Source: Coleofasciculus sp. FACHB-1120
GTDB lineage: Bacteria > Cyanobacteriota > Cyanobacteriia > Cyanobacteriales > FACHB-T130
DNA: 64,000 nucleotides
Assembly: GCF_014698845.1 (NCBI RefSeq)
Contig: NZ_JACJTV010000013.1
Location: 1-64,000 of the forward strand
Reading direction: 5' to 3'
The notes beneath the pieces are model-generated. The model had not been told where the DNA came from. It was given only the letters and a program-made list of their open reading frames with translations, and ran no database searches. Numbering within the stretch: the first letter of the stretch is position 1; each line of letters opens with the position of its first letter. Shown here one piece after another: positions 36,249 to 47,200 of this stretch. A program made the translations under genes and the position numbers.

Positions 36249-37472
36249 ATGACAGCCCAACCTATGAAGATTAGTGCTTTTGCTAGCAAGCTGACTGCTT
36301 TGAAGCAAGCTCGCTTTAGTGGGCGGCTGTTCCTGAAAGGTACCTTGGGGCAAGAGTGGACTCTTTATTTCTACCTGGGTCGAATTTTGTACGCGACTGG
36401 AGGAACTCATCCAGTTAGAAGGTGGCAAAGACATTTAGGAGCTCATTGTTCTAATGTTAATCTAAATCAACTTCATTTAAACTTGCCAAGTAATATTTCT
36501 GAAACATCTTCAGAGGTTAGCAAGAATCATCGGGAATATTATTTGCTATGTTTATGGTTAAAGCAGCAACAAATTACCCGCGAACAAGTTGTCAAAATTA
36601 TTCAAGGCATTGTTCTTGAAGTATTGTTTGATATTAGTCAAGAGATACCGAAGGCGTTACAAATCAAGCAAGAAAACCCTTTGGCTCCCCAGTTATTATT
36701 GATTGATGCCGAACAAGCGATCGCTAAAACTCAGGAAATTTGGCAAGCCTGGAAAATCGCCAAAATTTCCGATCTGCTTCCCAATCGAGCGCCGTCAATC
36801 AAGCAACCAGAACAACTCCAGCAAAAAACATCGCCTACCGTTTATAAATCTCTGACATTGTTATTAAACGGGCAAAGAACCCTGCGGGATATAGCAGTTC
36901 AAACTAAGCGCAATGTTGCGGAAGTAGCCCGTTCCCTATTGCCTTACATTGAAACTGGATTAGTAGAGTTAAATGATATTCCAGATTTAGCAGATCCAGT
37001 TGCTCAGGCTTCTTCAGAATTACCTGTTAAAAATTCCCCGGCTTCTTCAGGCAAAACACCCGCTCAAGTGGCGGCTCGGAAACCGTTGATTGCTTGTGTG
37101 GATGACAGCCCATTGGTTTGCAAAAACATGGAAAAGATCCTTACATCAGCCGGGTATCAATTTTTAGCAGTCTCAGATTCGATGCGAGCGATCGCTACTT
37201 TATTAAATCGCAAACCTCATATCATCTTTTTAGACCTGGTAATGCCTAATACGAACGGCTATGAAATTTGTACCCAATTGCGTAAAGTTTCCGCTTTCCG
37301 AGACACCCCGATTATTATCTTGACGGGAAATGACGGTATCATTGACCGAGTCCGAGCTAAGGTTGTCGGAGCTTCAGATTTCATGGGGAAACCCGTCGAT
37401 GCGGAAAAGGTGCTAGCGATAACAAACAAGTACCTCAAGCACCTCAAAAACAGTTCCCTCGTAGTTAGTTGA
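36249..37472 (+). CDS. pixG: PatA/PixG-type response regulator
   Basis: 407 residues from ATG 36249 (AAGGAA just upstream). The N-terminal PATAN-type domain (about 1-200) has ISAFASKLTALKQARFSGRL and WTLYFYLGRILYATGGTHPV. A linker region has TLLLNGQRTLRDIAVQTKRN. The C-terminal receiver (about 280-400) has D329 in IIFLDLVMPNTNGYE and Lys in DFMGKPVDAEK. PixG/PatA proteins respond to CheA in phototaxis and pilus control. It is the first gene of pixG-H-I-J-L, the order known from Synechocystis. Confidence 0.92.
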   Translation: MTAQPMKISAFASKLTALKQARFSGRLFLKGTLGQEWTLYFYLGRILYATGGTHPVRRWQRHLGAHCSNVNLNQLHLNLPSNISETSSEVSKNHREYYLLCLWLKQQQITREQVVKIIQGIVLEVLFDISQEIPKALQIKQENPLAPQLLLIDAEQAIAKTQEIWQAWKIAKISDLLPNRAPSIKQPEQLQQKTSPTVYKSLTLLLNGQRTLRDIAVQTKRNVAEVARSLLPYIETGLVELNDIPDLADPVAQASSELPVKNSPASSGKTPAQVAARKPLIACVDDSPLVCKNMEKILTSAGYQFLAVSDSMRAIATLLNRKPHIIFLDLVMPNTNGYEICTQLRKVSAFRDTPIIILTGNDGIIDRVRAKVVGASDFMGKPVDAEKVLAITNKYLKHLKNSSLVVS

Positions 37473-37500
37473 TTTTTGTTTTCCCTAGGAGGTTTATAGA

Positions 37501-37866
37501 ATGCATACTGCTTTAATCGTTGAAGATACCCTAACTGAAAGGGAAACTTTTGCTAGCTGTTTGCGACGAGGTGGCTTAAATGTTTTAACAGCGAATACTG
37601 GAGAAGAAGCCTTAGAAAAAATCAGTACCCATAAACCCGATGTAATCATCCTAGACGTTGTATTGCCCGGTCGTAGCGGCTTTGAACTCTGCCGCGAACT
37701 CAAAGCAGATGCAGAAACCAGCAAAATTCCAGTCGTGATGTGTTCCACTAAAAGCACCGACATGGATAAATTTTGGGGCATGAAACAAGGAGCAGATGCC
37801 TACATTCCAAAACCAGTCGATCAAGAGGAACTGCTGCGTACTGTTAATCAATTAATTAAAGGTTAG
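37501..37866 (+). CDS. pixH: CheY-like response regulator PixH
   Basis: 121 residues, a single receiver domain with D52 in VIILDVVLPGRSGFE, Thr/Ser in VVMCSTKSTD and Lys in DAYIPKPVDQEEL. There is no output domain, so it acts by protein contact. AGGAGG lies nine bases before the ATG. It follows pixG by 28 bases and precedes the CheW gene by 35. Confidence 0.94.
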   Translation: MHTALIVEDTLTERETFASCLRRGGLNVLTANTGEEALEKISTHKPDVIILDVVLPGRSGFELCRELKADAETSKIPVVMCSTKSTDMDKFWGMKQGADAYIPKPVDQEELLRTVNQLIKG

Positions 37867-37901
37867 GGAAAATTTTCGTCAGCACCGTCAAGAGATAAGC
37901 A

Positions 37902-38489
37902 ATGGAATCTGAATTTTTGTCTGGGAACAAAACCTTAATTGGGCAATTGGAAACCCCAAAGGCAGAGCATAAAGCAGCCGTGGGAGAGCAATTTTTGCGG
38001 TTTCATCTTTTTCCGGACATTACCGCACTATTCCCCATGCATCAAATGACAGAGGTGCTGACAATTCCAGTTGGTCAGATTGTCCCCATTCCTCATATGC
38101 CAGCTTGGGTGATGGGAGTTTATAACTGGCGCGGTGAGATTTTATGGATTGCGGATCTCGGTCATTTGGTAGGGTTGACTCCCTTATATTTACAGGCAAT
38201 TAACCGATCAACCTACACAGTCATTGTGATTCATGGGGAACAGCAAATCCTTGGCAAACAGCAAACTGGTAGCCAAATTACAGGAAAAAAGATGCTGGGA
38301 TTGGTAGTGAATCGAGTTGAAGACATCGAAAGCTGCGATCCAGATTTAATTCAATCTCCTCCACAATCATCTATCACCCCGGAATTGGTGCCATTTTTGC
38401 GGGGATATTGGCTGAAATCAAATGGTGAAATACTGGTGGTTCTAGAGGGAGAATCCATCATGGCTGGAATGCCTAAGCCAGAAGTTTGA
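37902..38489 (+). CDS. pixI: CheW-like adaptor PixI
   Basis: 195 residues. The CheW domain (about 30-190) has LRFHLFPDITALFPMHQMTE, VPIPHMPAWVMGVYNWRGEI and LWIADLGHLVGLTPLYLQ. It is expected to couple the PixJ receptor to the CheA kinase. An N-terminal polar extension of about 30 residues is unremarkable. Confidence 0.93.
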   Translation: MESEFLSGNKTLIGQLETPKAEHKAAVGEQFLRFHLFPDITALFPMHQMTEVLTIPVGQIVPIPHMPAWVMGVYNWRGEILWIADLGHLVGLTPLYLQAINRSTYTVIVIHGEQQILGKQQTGSQITGKKMLGLVVNRVEDIESCDPDLIQSPPQSSITPELVPFLRGYWLKSNGEILVVLEGESIMAGMPKPEV

Positions 38490-38610
38490 ATGGCTGTTTG
38501 AATATCCAGATGTCTTTCCTTGAGTCTGGAATTTCAGTTTTTTAACTCTATCTATATCCCTTAATCAACTCAACTCGCTACACTCATCTACCTTTAGCAA
38601 AGTTTAAGCT

Positions 38611-41600
38611 ATGAAGACACCTTCTGATCCTCAATCCGATCCAACAAAAGCCAATATTAAGCGTCGCCTCAGGGGTCGCAAGACAGGTGTGAGCCATCAA
38701 CCCCCTCCTCTGAAGCTCATTCCGAACCAACAAGATTTAGACGGCTCTCAGAATCTTGAGCAAAAGGTAGACAACAAGGGTAAAGAGCAACTAGAGACAA
38801 CAGAGCAAGGCAACCTTAAGCCTCCGTCGCCACAACTGAATGTACCCAAAAGCCGCACGCTCCGCAGCCAATTGTTGCGGACAATCTTACCTGTGGTACT
38901 AGCACCGCTAGCGATCGCAGGTATTGTCAGCTGGGGGATGACGAATTATCAAGCATCTGGGCGCACCGAGACGAAATTATGGAATGACGCAATGCTATCC
39001 TCCAACTTGGCTGGCGTAAAGGTCAAGAATGCGTTGATTTCGTCGTCTTTGGCAGAAAATTCCTTAACGATTGATATTGCGCGTGCTGCTAACTTTGACG
39101 AACTAGCAGTGCCGTTGGAGCATGTGGGACTGAGTAACACAGAAAAAATTCAAATTTTGGCTCCAGCAAGCAAAGCCGTTATTAGTACCATTACATCTAA
39201 TGGAGCGATCGCTCAGAAAGAAGTATTGGGTGGCGAACCGATTTTACAAACAGCTACCGCTCTGTTAGCCGAACTAGAAGTACAAAAGGCTAATTTTGGG
39301 GAAAACGCCACCCTAGGGAAAAAGCCAAGCTACGTTGCCACTACAGGTCAACTTCAGGGACTGACCATTATCCCTTACGTTCACAAAGAGGGACAATTAG
39401 TTCTGAGTACCTCCTTCGATCGGGACGGCAGAAAGTATAGCCTTGCCGCAGTTCCCGGTATCGATTTGGTCAGTGTTACTTCAATCGATCTTTCGGAAAT
39501 TGCTGCCGCTGGAAACGAGCATGGACTAATTTTTGTCCTAATTTTTCTTTCCTTGGGAGCCTTAGGTGCAGGCATTGTGGTGAGTTTAGCACGCCGCTGG
39601 TCAGCGCCTTTGAAAGAGTTGACGGGGACATCAGAGCAGGTTGCTGCCGGAAATTTGGATGCCTACGTTGAACCTCGCGGTACTACTGAAACCCAAACTC
39701 TAGCTGTTAGCTTCAATAACTTGGTGGCACGAGTTAAAGACTTATTAAGCAAGCAAGAAGTTGAAGGTAAGCGATTACAACTGTGTGCGGATATTGCAAC
39801 CAGTGCCAGAGAATCTCTAGATATTCACGAAGTATTCAAGAAAGCAGTTCAAGGCACGCAACAAATCCTGAACGCAGAACGAGTATTCATCTATCGCTTC
39901 AATCCTGACTGGAGTGGCTATGTTGTTGCCGAAGCCGTAGCGTCCGGATTGCCGACCTGCATGAAAATCAAGGTGGCTGATACTTACTTCACCTCTTCAA
40001 AGGTGGGAGTAGAACTCTATCGGAAGGGTCGTGTATTTGTCATTGATGACATCTACAAAGCCAATCTCACCCATTGCCACATTGAATTGTACGAGCGATT
40101 AAAAATAAAAGCCAATGTAATTACCCCACTGATTAGCGGCGACAAACTACTTGGCTTGATGTGTACGCAACAGTGTTCAACTCCCCGAAATTGGCAGCAG
40201 TCTGAAGTTGATTTCTGCACCCAAGTTTCCACTCAATTAGGCTTAGCGATAGACCGGATCGGCTATTTGCAAAAGCGGGAAGTTGAAGCTAAACAACAAG
40301 AAGTTGAAGCCAAGCGATTACAGTTGTGTGCCGATATCGCCACCAGCGCTAGAGAATCGTTAGATATCAAAGAAATTTTCGATAAAGCTGTTCAAGGAAC
40401 TCAACAAGTCCTGAAAGCCGAACGGGTGTTTTTGTATCGCTTCAATCCGGATTGGAGTGGAGATGTCGTCGCAGAATCAATTGCACCAGGTTGGCCTTCC
40501 TGCTTGAAAATGACCGTCACAGATACCTACTTCACCGACTCTCCAGTGGGGGTAGAACGATATCGCAATGGTCGTGTGTTTGTCATCAATGACATCTACA
40601 AAGCTAATCTTACAGGTTGTCACATTGAGCTGTATGAGCGATTAAAAATCAAAGCCAATGTGATCACCCCGATTGTCAGCGGTGATAAACTGTTGGGCTT
40701 ACTGTGTACGCAGCAGTGTTCAAATTCTCGGAATTGGCAGCAGTATGAAGTTGATTTTTGTTCGCAGTTGTCTACTCAAGTCGGTTTAGCTCTAGATCGA
40801 ATCAGTTTCTTAGAACAGAAAGAAGGTGAAGCAAAACAGCAAGAAGTTGAAGCAAAACGCATTCAATTGTGTGCCGATATTGCTACTAGCGCTCGTGAAT
40901 CTCTCGATGTCAAAGAAGTATTTGAGAAAGCCGTTGTTGGCGCTCAACAAATTCTGAATGCAGAACGAGTGTTTTTGTATCGCTTCAACCCAGATTGGAG
41001 TGGGGATGTAGTTGCCGAATCAGTGATGCCGGGTTGGCCTTCCTGCCTGAAAATGACCGTGACCGATACTTACTTCACTGACTCGAATGTGGGTGTAGAA
41101 AGATATCGCAATGGTCGTGTCTTTGTCATCAATGATATTTACCAATCTGGGTTGACTTATTGTCATGTTGAGTTGTATGAGCGATTAAGAATTAGAGCCA
41201 ATGTGATTACCCCGATTGTCAGCGGTGATAAATTACTCGGCTTACTGTGTACGCAACAATGTTCAAATCCTCGGATATGGCAACAGTATGAAGTAGACTT
41301 TTGCTCGCAGTTGTCCACTCAAGTCGGCTTAGCTCTAGACCGAATCAGTTTCCTAGAACAGAAAGAAACTGAAGCAAAACAGCAAGAAGTTGAAGCTAAG
41401 CGCATTCAACTGTGTGCCGATATTGCTACTAGCGCTCGTGAATCGCTAGATGTCAAGGAAGTATTTGAAAAAGCGGTTGTTGGCGCTCAACAAATCCTGA
41501 ATGCGGAACGGGTGTTTTTGTATCGCTTTAACCCGGATTGGAGTGGAGATGTTGTTGCGGAAGCGGTGACGACCGGCTTGCCTTCGTGCCTGAAAATGAC

Positions 41601-44034
41601 CGTGACCGATACTTACTTCACCGACTCGAATGTGGGTGTAGAAAAGTATCGTAAAGGTCGTGTATTTGTCATTAATGACATCTATCAAGCCAATCTTACA
41701 GGTTGTCACATTGAGTTGTACGAGCGATTAAAAATCAAAGCCAATGTAATCACCCCGATTGTCAGCGGTGATAAACTACTGGGCTTGATGTGTACGCAGC
41801 ACTGTTCAAATCCTCGGATTTGGCAGCAGTATGAAGTCGATTTTTGCTCGCAGTTGTCTACTCAAATCGGCTTGGCTTTAGACCGAATCAGTTTCCTCAA
41901 ACAGAAGGAAGCGGAAGCAAAACAGCGAGAAGTCGAAGCCAATTTGACACAACTGTTTGCAGACATTGCCAACAGCGCTCGTGAATCTCTCGATGTCAAA
42001 GAGGTTTTCGAGAAAGCAGTGATTGGCGCTCAACAAATCCTAAATGCAGAACGGGTGTTTTTGTATCGCTTTAACCCGGACTGGAGTGGGAATGTTGTTG
42101 CGGAAGCCGTGACGCCCGGATTACCGACCTGCATGAACATGAAAGTAGCTGATAGCTATTTCACCGACTCAGACGCGGGGGTAGAGTTGTACCGCCAAGG
42201 TCGCGTGTTTGTTATTGATGATATCTATCAAGCGAATCTCGCCCCTTGTCACGTTGAGTTGTACGAGCGATTAAAAATCAAAGCCAATGTGATCACCCCG
42301 ATTGTTAGCGGTGACAAACTACTGGGCTTAATGTGTACCCAGCAATGTTCAACCCCTCGGACTTGGCAGCAGTCTGAAGTCGCTATCTGCACGCAGTTGT
42401 CCACTCAAGTTGGTTTAGCGATAGACCGCATCAGCTATCTGGAACAGAAAGAAGCTCAAGCCACGCGATCGCAACTTTTGTCGATGATTACCCTCCGGAT
42501 TCGGGAAACTCTGAAGCTGGAAGACATTCTTAATACAGCAGTCCAAGAGGTGCGACGCGCATTTAAAACAGATCGCTTGATCGTCTATCGCTTCGATGCG
42601 AACTGGGATGGGACGGTAATTGCAGAATCTGTAGGGACGGGTTGGATGCCCACTCAAGGAGTCAAAGTTGAAGATACCTGCTTGAAAGAGACGCAGGGGG
42701 GAAGCTACAACAAAGGGCGCATTCGTGCGATTGACGATATTTATCAAGCGGGTCTGAACGAGTGTCACGTTAAAATGTTGGAGCGCTTTCAAGTCAAAGC
42801 TAACTTGGTCGTGCCCATCGTGGTAGATAACGAGCTATTCGGCTTGATGATTGCTCATCAATGTTCGGGGACTCGCATTTGGCAGAAGGGTGAAATCGAT
42901 TTGTTCACCCAGTTGACAACTCAAGTAGGTATTGCCCTCAACCAAGCGACGCTGCTGGAACAGATTCAAACTTTGCTAGCGGCGCAAGAGGAAGCAACCC
43001 GCCAACAATCTGCAAATGCCGAACAGCAAAGGTCAGCCAAGGAAGCCCTGCAAAAACGAGCGATGGAACTGCTGCTGGAAGTCGATCCCGTCAGTAAAGG
43101 AGACCTGACCATTCGGGCGCAAGTGACTGAAGATGAAATCGGCACGATTGCTGACTCCTACAATGCCACGATCGGTAGCTTGCGGAAAATTGTTAGCCAG
43201 GTGCAAACTGCCGCCAAACAAGTGGCAGCAACCACCAGCACCAATGAAGTTTCTGTCCAAGAGTTATCGGCAGAAGCTTTACGGCAATCGGAGGAAATTT
43301 TAGTGGCTCTGGATCGAATTCAGGAAATGTCCACCTCAATTCGAGCGGTTGCTGCCAATGCCGAACAAGCGGAAGCTGCGGTTCAACAAGCGACGCAGAT
43401 TGTGAAGGAGGGTGACGCTGCCATGAACCGCACGGTGGACGGGATTCTAGCAATCCGGGAAACTGTTGCAGAAACCTCCAAAAAAGTCAAGCGCTTGGGC
43501 GAATCTTCGCAAAAGATTTCCAAGGTGGTAAACCTGATTGGCACCTTTGCCGCTCAAACGAACTTGTTGGCGCTGAATGCTTCAATTGAGGCGGCACGCG
43601 CTGGGGAAGAGGGTCGAGGCTTCGCCGTCGTTGCGGATGAAGTGCGATCGCTAGCGCGGCAATCGGCAGCAGCAACGGCGGAAATTGAAAAGTTGGTTGC
43701 AGGCATTCAAGCAGAAACCAATGAGGTGGTAGCGGCGATGGAAGCAGGCACCGAGCAGGTTGTTACAGGAACGAAACTGGTGGATGAAACCCGCCAAAGC
43801 CTGAACAAAATTACGACTGCCAGCGCCCAGATCAGCGCCTTGGTGGAAGCGATCGCCCAAGCGGCTATCGTGCAATCCAAAGCTTCCGATGCAGTCACCA
43901 AAACCATGACCGATGTGGCAGCGATCGCCACTAAAACCTCAACGGGAGCCACCGATGTATCGGCATCCTTTAAGGAATTGCTAGCGTTGGCGCAAGAACT
44001 GCAAGCAAACGTGGGTCGATTTAAAGTTAGCTAA
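38611..44034 (+). CDS. pixJ: PixJ-type methyl-accepting photoreceptor with six GAF domains
   Basis: 1807 residues. A disordered basic N-terminus (1-90) is followed by membrane helices at about 93-112 and 304-325, enclosing a periplasmic domain, and a HAMP (about 328-385). Six GAF domains start at 387, 568, 749, 930, 1111 and 1285. Each keeps the cyanobacteriochrome Cys-His pair, with Cys at 489, 670, 851, 1032, 1213 and 1385. GAF1-5 have DTYF or DSYF where DXCF types have a second Cys, and GAF6 has DTCL with Cys1357. A second HAMP-like segment (about 1480-1540) and an MCP signalling domain follow. The hairpin tip is [20 protein letters not shown], then [17 protein letters not shown]. It would sense light for phototaxis through CheW and CheA. 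Bilin binding is predicted, not shown. Confidence 0.94.
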   Translation: MKTPSDPQSDPTKANIKRRLRGRKTGVSHQPPPLKLIPNQQDLDGSQNLEQKVDNKGKEQLETTEQGNLKPPSPQLNVPKSRTLRSQLLRTILPVVLAPLAIAGIVSWGMTNYQASGRTETKLWNDAMLSSNLAGVKVKNALISSSLAENSLTIDIARAANFDELAVPLEHVGLSNTEKIQILAPASKAVISTITSNGAIAQKEVLGGEPILQTATALLAELEVQKANFGENATLGKKPSYVATTGQLQGLTIIPYVHKEGQLVLSTSFDRDGRKYSLAAVPGIDLVSVTSIDLSEIAAAGNEHGLIFVLIFLSLGALGAGIVVSLARRWSAPLKELTGTSEQVAAGNLDAYVEPRGTTETQTLAVSFNNLVARVKDLLSKQEVEGKRLQLCADIATSARESLDIHEVFKKAVQGTQQILNAERVFIYRFNPDWSGYVVAEAVASGLPTCMKIKVADTYFTSSKVGVELYRKGRVFVIDDIYKANLTHCHIELYERLKIKANVITPLISGDKLLGLMCTQQCSTPRNWQQSEVDFCTQVSTQLGLAIDRIGYLQKREVEAKQQEVEAKRLQLCADIATSARESLDIKEIFDKAVQGTQQVLKAERVFLYRFNPDWSGDVVAESIAPGWPSCLKMTVTDTYFTDSPVGVERYRNGRVFVINDIYKANLTGCHIELYERLKIKANVITPIVSGDKLLGLLCTQQCSNSRNWQQYEVDFCSQLSTQVGLALDRISFLEQKEGEAKQQEVEAKRIQLCADIATSARESLDVKEVFEKAVVGAQQILNAERVFLYRFNPDWSGDVVAESVMPGWPSCLKMTVTDTYFTDSNVGVERYRNGRVFVINDIYQSGLTYCHVELYERLRIRANVITPIVSGDKLLGLLCTQQCSNPRIWQQYEVDFCSQLSTQVGLALDRISFLEQKETEAKQQEVEAKRIQLCADIATSARESLDVKEVFEKAVVGAQQILNAERVFLYRFNPDWSGDVVAEAVTTGLPSCLKMTVTDTYFTDSNVGVEKYRKGRVFVINDIYQANLTGCHIELYERLKIKANVITPIVSGDKLLGLMCTQHCSNPRIWQQYEVDFCSQLSTQIGLALDRISFLKQKEAEAKQREVEANLTQLFADIANSARESLDVKEVFEKAVIGAQQILNAERVFLYRFNPDWSGNVVAEAVTPGLPTCMNMKVADSYFTDSDAGVELYRQGRVFVIDDIYQANLAPCHVELYERLKIKANVITPIVSGDKLLGLMCTQQCSTPRTWQQSEVAICTQLSTQVGLAIDRISYLEQKEAQATRSQLLSMITLRIRETLKLEDILNTAVQEVRRAFKTDRLIVYRFDANWDGTVIAESVGTGWMPTQGVKVEDTCLKETQGGSYNKGRIRAIDDIYQAGLNECHVKMLERFQVKANLVVPIVVDNELFGLMIAHQCSGTRIWQKGEIDLFTQLTTQVGIALNQATLLEQIQTLLAAQEEATRQQSANAEQQRSAKEALQKRAMELLLEVDPVSKGDLTIRAQVTEDEIGTIADSYNATIGSLRKIVSQVQTAAKQVAATTSTNEVSVQELSAEALRQSEEILVALDRIQEMSTSIRAVAANAEQAEAAVQQATQIVKEGDAAMNRTVDGILAIRETVAETSKKVKRLGESSQKISKVVNLIGTFAAQTNLLALNASIEAARAGEEGRGFAVVADEVRSLARQSAAATAEIEKLVAGIQAETNEVVAAMEAGTEQVVTGTKLVDETRQSLNKITTASAQISALVEAIAQAAIVQSKASDAVTKTMTDVAAIATKTSTGATDVSASFKELLALAQELQANVGRFKVS
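39769..42462 (+). repeat. tandem array of five GAF-coding units, 543-nt period
   Basis: Units begin at 39769, 40312, 40855, 41398 and 41941. The first four spacings are exactly 543 bases (181 codons); the last unit, 522 bases, lacks one linker heptad. Long stretches are nearly identical between units 2-4, for instance the region encoding WSGDVVAE and the segment encoding [17 protein letters not shown]. This implies recent duplication or gene conversion inside pixJ. Confidence 0.92.
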
Positions 44035-44035
44035 T

Positions 44036-44230
44036 GGGTAATCGGTAATCGGTAATGAGTAACGGGTAATTGGTAATGGGTAATTCTAATGGGTAATCGG
44101 TAATCGGTAGGGGCAAGAATCCAACCAACTACCAATTACTAAACCTCTTTTCCCCAATTATCAATTCCCAATTCCCAACCCTCATACGCCTTTTCCCCAA
44201 TTACCAATTACTAATTACCAATTACCAATT
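44036..44230. repeat. heptamer array and complementary array between pixJ and pixL
   Basis: 44036-44111 is about eleven imperfect copies of a 7-base unit (GGTAATC / GGTAATG / GGTAATT). 44125-44230 carries complementary units (ATTACCA, ATTACTA, CCCAATT). The two halves can pair, so the intergenic transcript could fold into a long hairpin and affect pixL expression. Confidence 0.85.
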
Positions 44231-44237
44231 CAGTATT

Positions 44238-47200
44238 ATGGCGCTCGACTCTGATATCCGCGACCAAGCCTATCAGTTCTTCATTCAAGAAGCTCCAGAG
44301 CTGTTGCAGGTCATCGAATCGGAACTGCTGACGCTCAAGACAGAGCGGACAACCGCGAAAGTTCACAGTCTCATGCGTGCGGCTCACTCGATTAAAGGGG
44401 GATCTGCTTGTGTAGGACTTGAAACAATCAAAACAATAGCTCACCGCCTTGAAGATATCTTTAAGGCACTCCACAACAAAGAGTTAGAGATTGATGCCGA
44501 ACTAGAAAGCTTGTTGCTGCAAGCCTATGATTGTCTCCGCCTCCCTTTAATGGATCAGATTCTGGCGGGTCATTTCAACGCAGAACAGGCGATCGCGATC
44601 GCCGAACCCGTGTTTGCCAAAATTGAGGCGCAATTAGGAGATTTCCTCACCGGAGAGGAAGTTTTACCCAATGCAGTGGAATTGGGAATCGATATCACCT
44701 TATCGATATTTGAAGTGGACGTGGCGCAGGAACTAGAGCGCCTCACCAATGTTTTAGCCCATCCTGAAAGCAATCAAGTAGCCGGAGAATTGCGGGCACT
44801 CGCTGATGTATTTACCGGCATCGCAGAATTATTAAGTTTGCCAGGATTTGGAGCGATCGCTCAAACTACTTTGGCGGCTCTCGATGCTCATCCCGAACAA
44901 GCCTTGCAGATTGCTAAATTGGCATTATCTGATTTTCTGGCAGCGAGGGAAGGCGTACTTGCAGGCGATCGCTTGCTTGGCGGTTCTCCCTCTCCCGCTT
45001 TAACAAAACTTGCTGCTGCTTCTCCAGTTCAAACTTCGTCCGTAGCAGCGGTTACAGTCATCCAACTAGCTTCCGAATTAGAGCTACTGACACTGACTGA
45101 AGATGAAGAGGAATCAGCGCCCTCTTTTTCCTTTTCTTCTATTGAAGATATTTTTGGTAGCTCTGTCCTCTCCTCTGAAATCAATGAAGATTTCCTAGAC
45201 GTTTCGGCACTATTCACATCTGAAGAAATTCCCGAAACAGAGTTAGGCATTCCAGGGGAAACGCTAACTTCTATCGCTGATTTCGATGAAATTCTTGATT
45301 TCTCAGATTCCAGTCTGTCAACTCAAAATCAACTCCCTCTTTCCACAGTTGATGAGCCTGACCACCTAATCTTAACAACAGATGAGGAAATCCTTGAACA
45401 AAAATTAAGCGAACGAGAACAGAAACAGACTTCGGATAAAATTTTTAAGGATTCAAACTTAATACCAGAAATTCCAGAAGTTCCGAATAATTACTCTTTT
45501 GATGGACTGAAACTTCCGGCACTGCCAGCAGCTAATAAAAATCAAGAATTTGAGTTAATAGCTCAAGAAGAGATACTCGCTTCCCCTCCTTCTCTCGATG
45601 AAGTTTTTGGTAGCTTCGTCTCAAATTTGCCAACGATAGAAATTGAAAATTTATCCTCTTTTGAGGTAGCAGAGCCGACGGTGCTAATTGAGGAACGGTC
45701 TGAATTAGAGCCAAATATTGAAGAAACTGACCTAGTTACTCTCCCAACGATAGAACTTACGCCAGTTTCACCGCCAGCTCCAGAACTACACTCAGAATTA
45801 ATTGAAACACAATCTCCAGCGAATATTCAAGAAATTGTTCAGAAAATCGAACAATTATTTGACAGCTTACCTTCCGTAACCGAGCTTCCAGTCAATCTAG
45901 CTAACACAGAAAATTCGCCTCAGCTAATTCAGACAGAAATCGACAAACTAGCATCTAAAACCTCTAAACCCGCTAAATTGCCTGCTGCCAAAGACAAGCA
46001 AAAGGAGACTATCACCCCTACCAATCCTACTCCCCAACTTTCTGTTCGAGTTGACCTAGATCGACTGGAACGAATGAATAACTTGGTGGGTGAACTTGCT
46101 ATTAACCGAAACGGTCTTTTCCTTCAAAACGAGCAACTACAGGCAACGGTGAAAGAACTGCTGCGGCGGTTTACTAAATTTCAGGAAATCGCCAATCATC
46201 TGCGCGATTTATCAGACCAGATGATAGTGGCTCCAGAACGCCATTCTATCGCATCAGACCAGCAAACTTTTGCGCCTCTAAAACCAGGAAATTCGGGTGT
46301 AAAAACGCGATTTACAGCCTCTGAAACTGGGGAAAATATAGAGCCAAATTCTCTGTCTTCTAGCACTTCTACACCCCTAATTTCTTCGTTTGACTCCCTA
46401 GAGATGGACAGCTATGGAGAATTACACTCAATGGTGCAAGAAAGTCTCGAAGAGATGGTGCAACTCGAAGAAATCGTTGGGGATGTGGCACACTTAGCTG
46501 GGCAATCAAGCCAAACTTTAGAAGGTCAACGTCAAATGATCGCCCACTTGCGGGATGATTTGATGTGGGCGCGGATGCTTCCCCTGCGCGAAGTGTTGAG
46601 TCGTTTTCCGAGAGTCTTGCGCGACCTTTCCACAAAATACAAAAAGCCAGTCGATCTGAAATTAAGCGGGACGGGAGTTTTAGTTGATAAAGCAGCTTTA
46701 GAAAAACTCAACGACCCTTTACTGCACTTGCTCCGAAATGCCTTCGATCATGGCATTGAGCCGCCAGAAGTACGCCGTCAGCGAGGGAAACCGGAGCGAG
46801 GTCAGATTGAAATTCAGGCTTATCATCAGGGAAGCCATACGATTATTGAAGTCCGGGATGACGGTCAAGGAGCCAACCTAGAACGCATCCGTTTGAAAGC
46901 ATTAGAGTTGGGGTTGCTTTCACCAGAACAAGTGGCTATAACTTCAACAACTCGACTTTTAGATTTGCTATTTGAGCCAGGATTTTCCACTGCGGCTCAA
47001 GTCAGCGAACTGTCGGGTCGAGGAGTGGGATTAGATGTGGCGCGATCGCAACTGCGATCGCTCAAAGGTACCATCACCATCACGACCACTCCTGGAAAAG
47101 GTACCACCTTTACGTTACGCATCCCGCTGACGCTGACGATTGCCAAATTACTCGTCTGCTTGGTTGGTTCCACTGCTTACGCCTTCCCCGCTGACAGCAT

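Noticed and set aside
39769-42462. Regularly spaced repeats that could be mistaken for a CRISPR or satellite array
   Set aside because: The 543-base period is coding throughout and corresponds to GAF domains.
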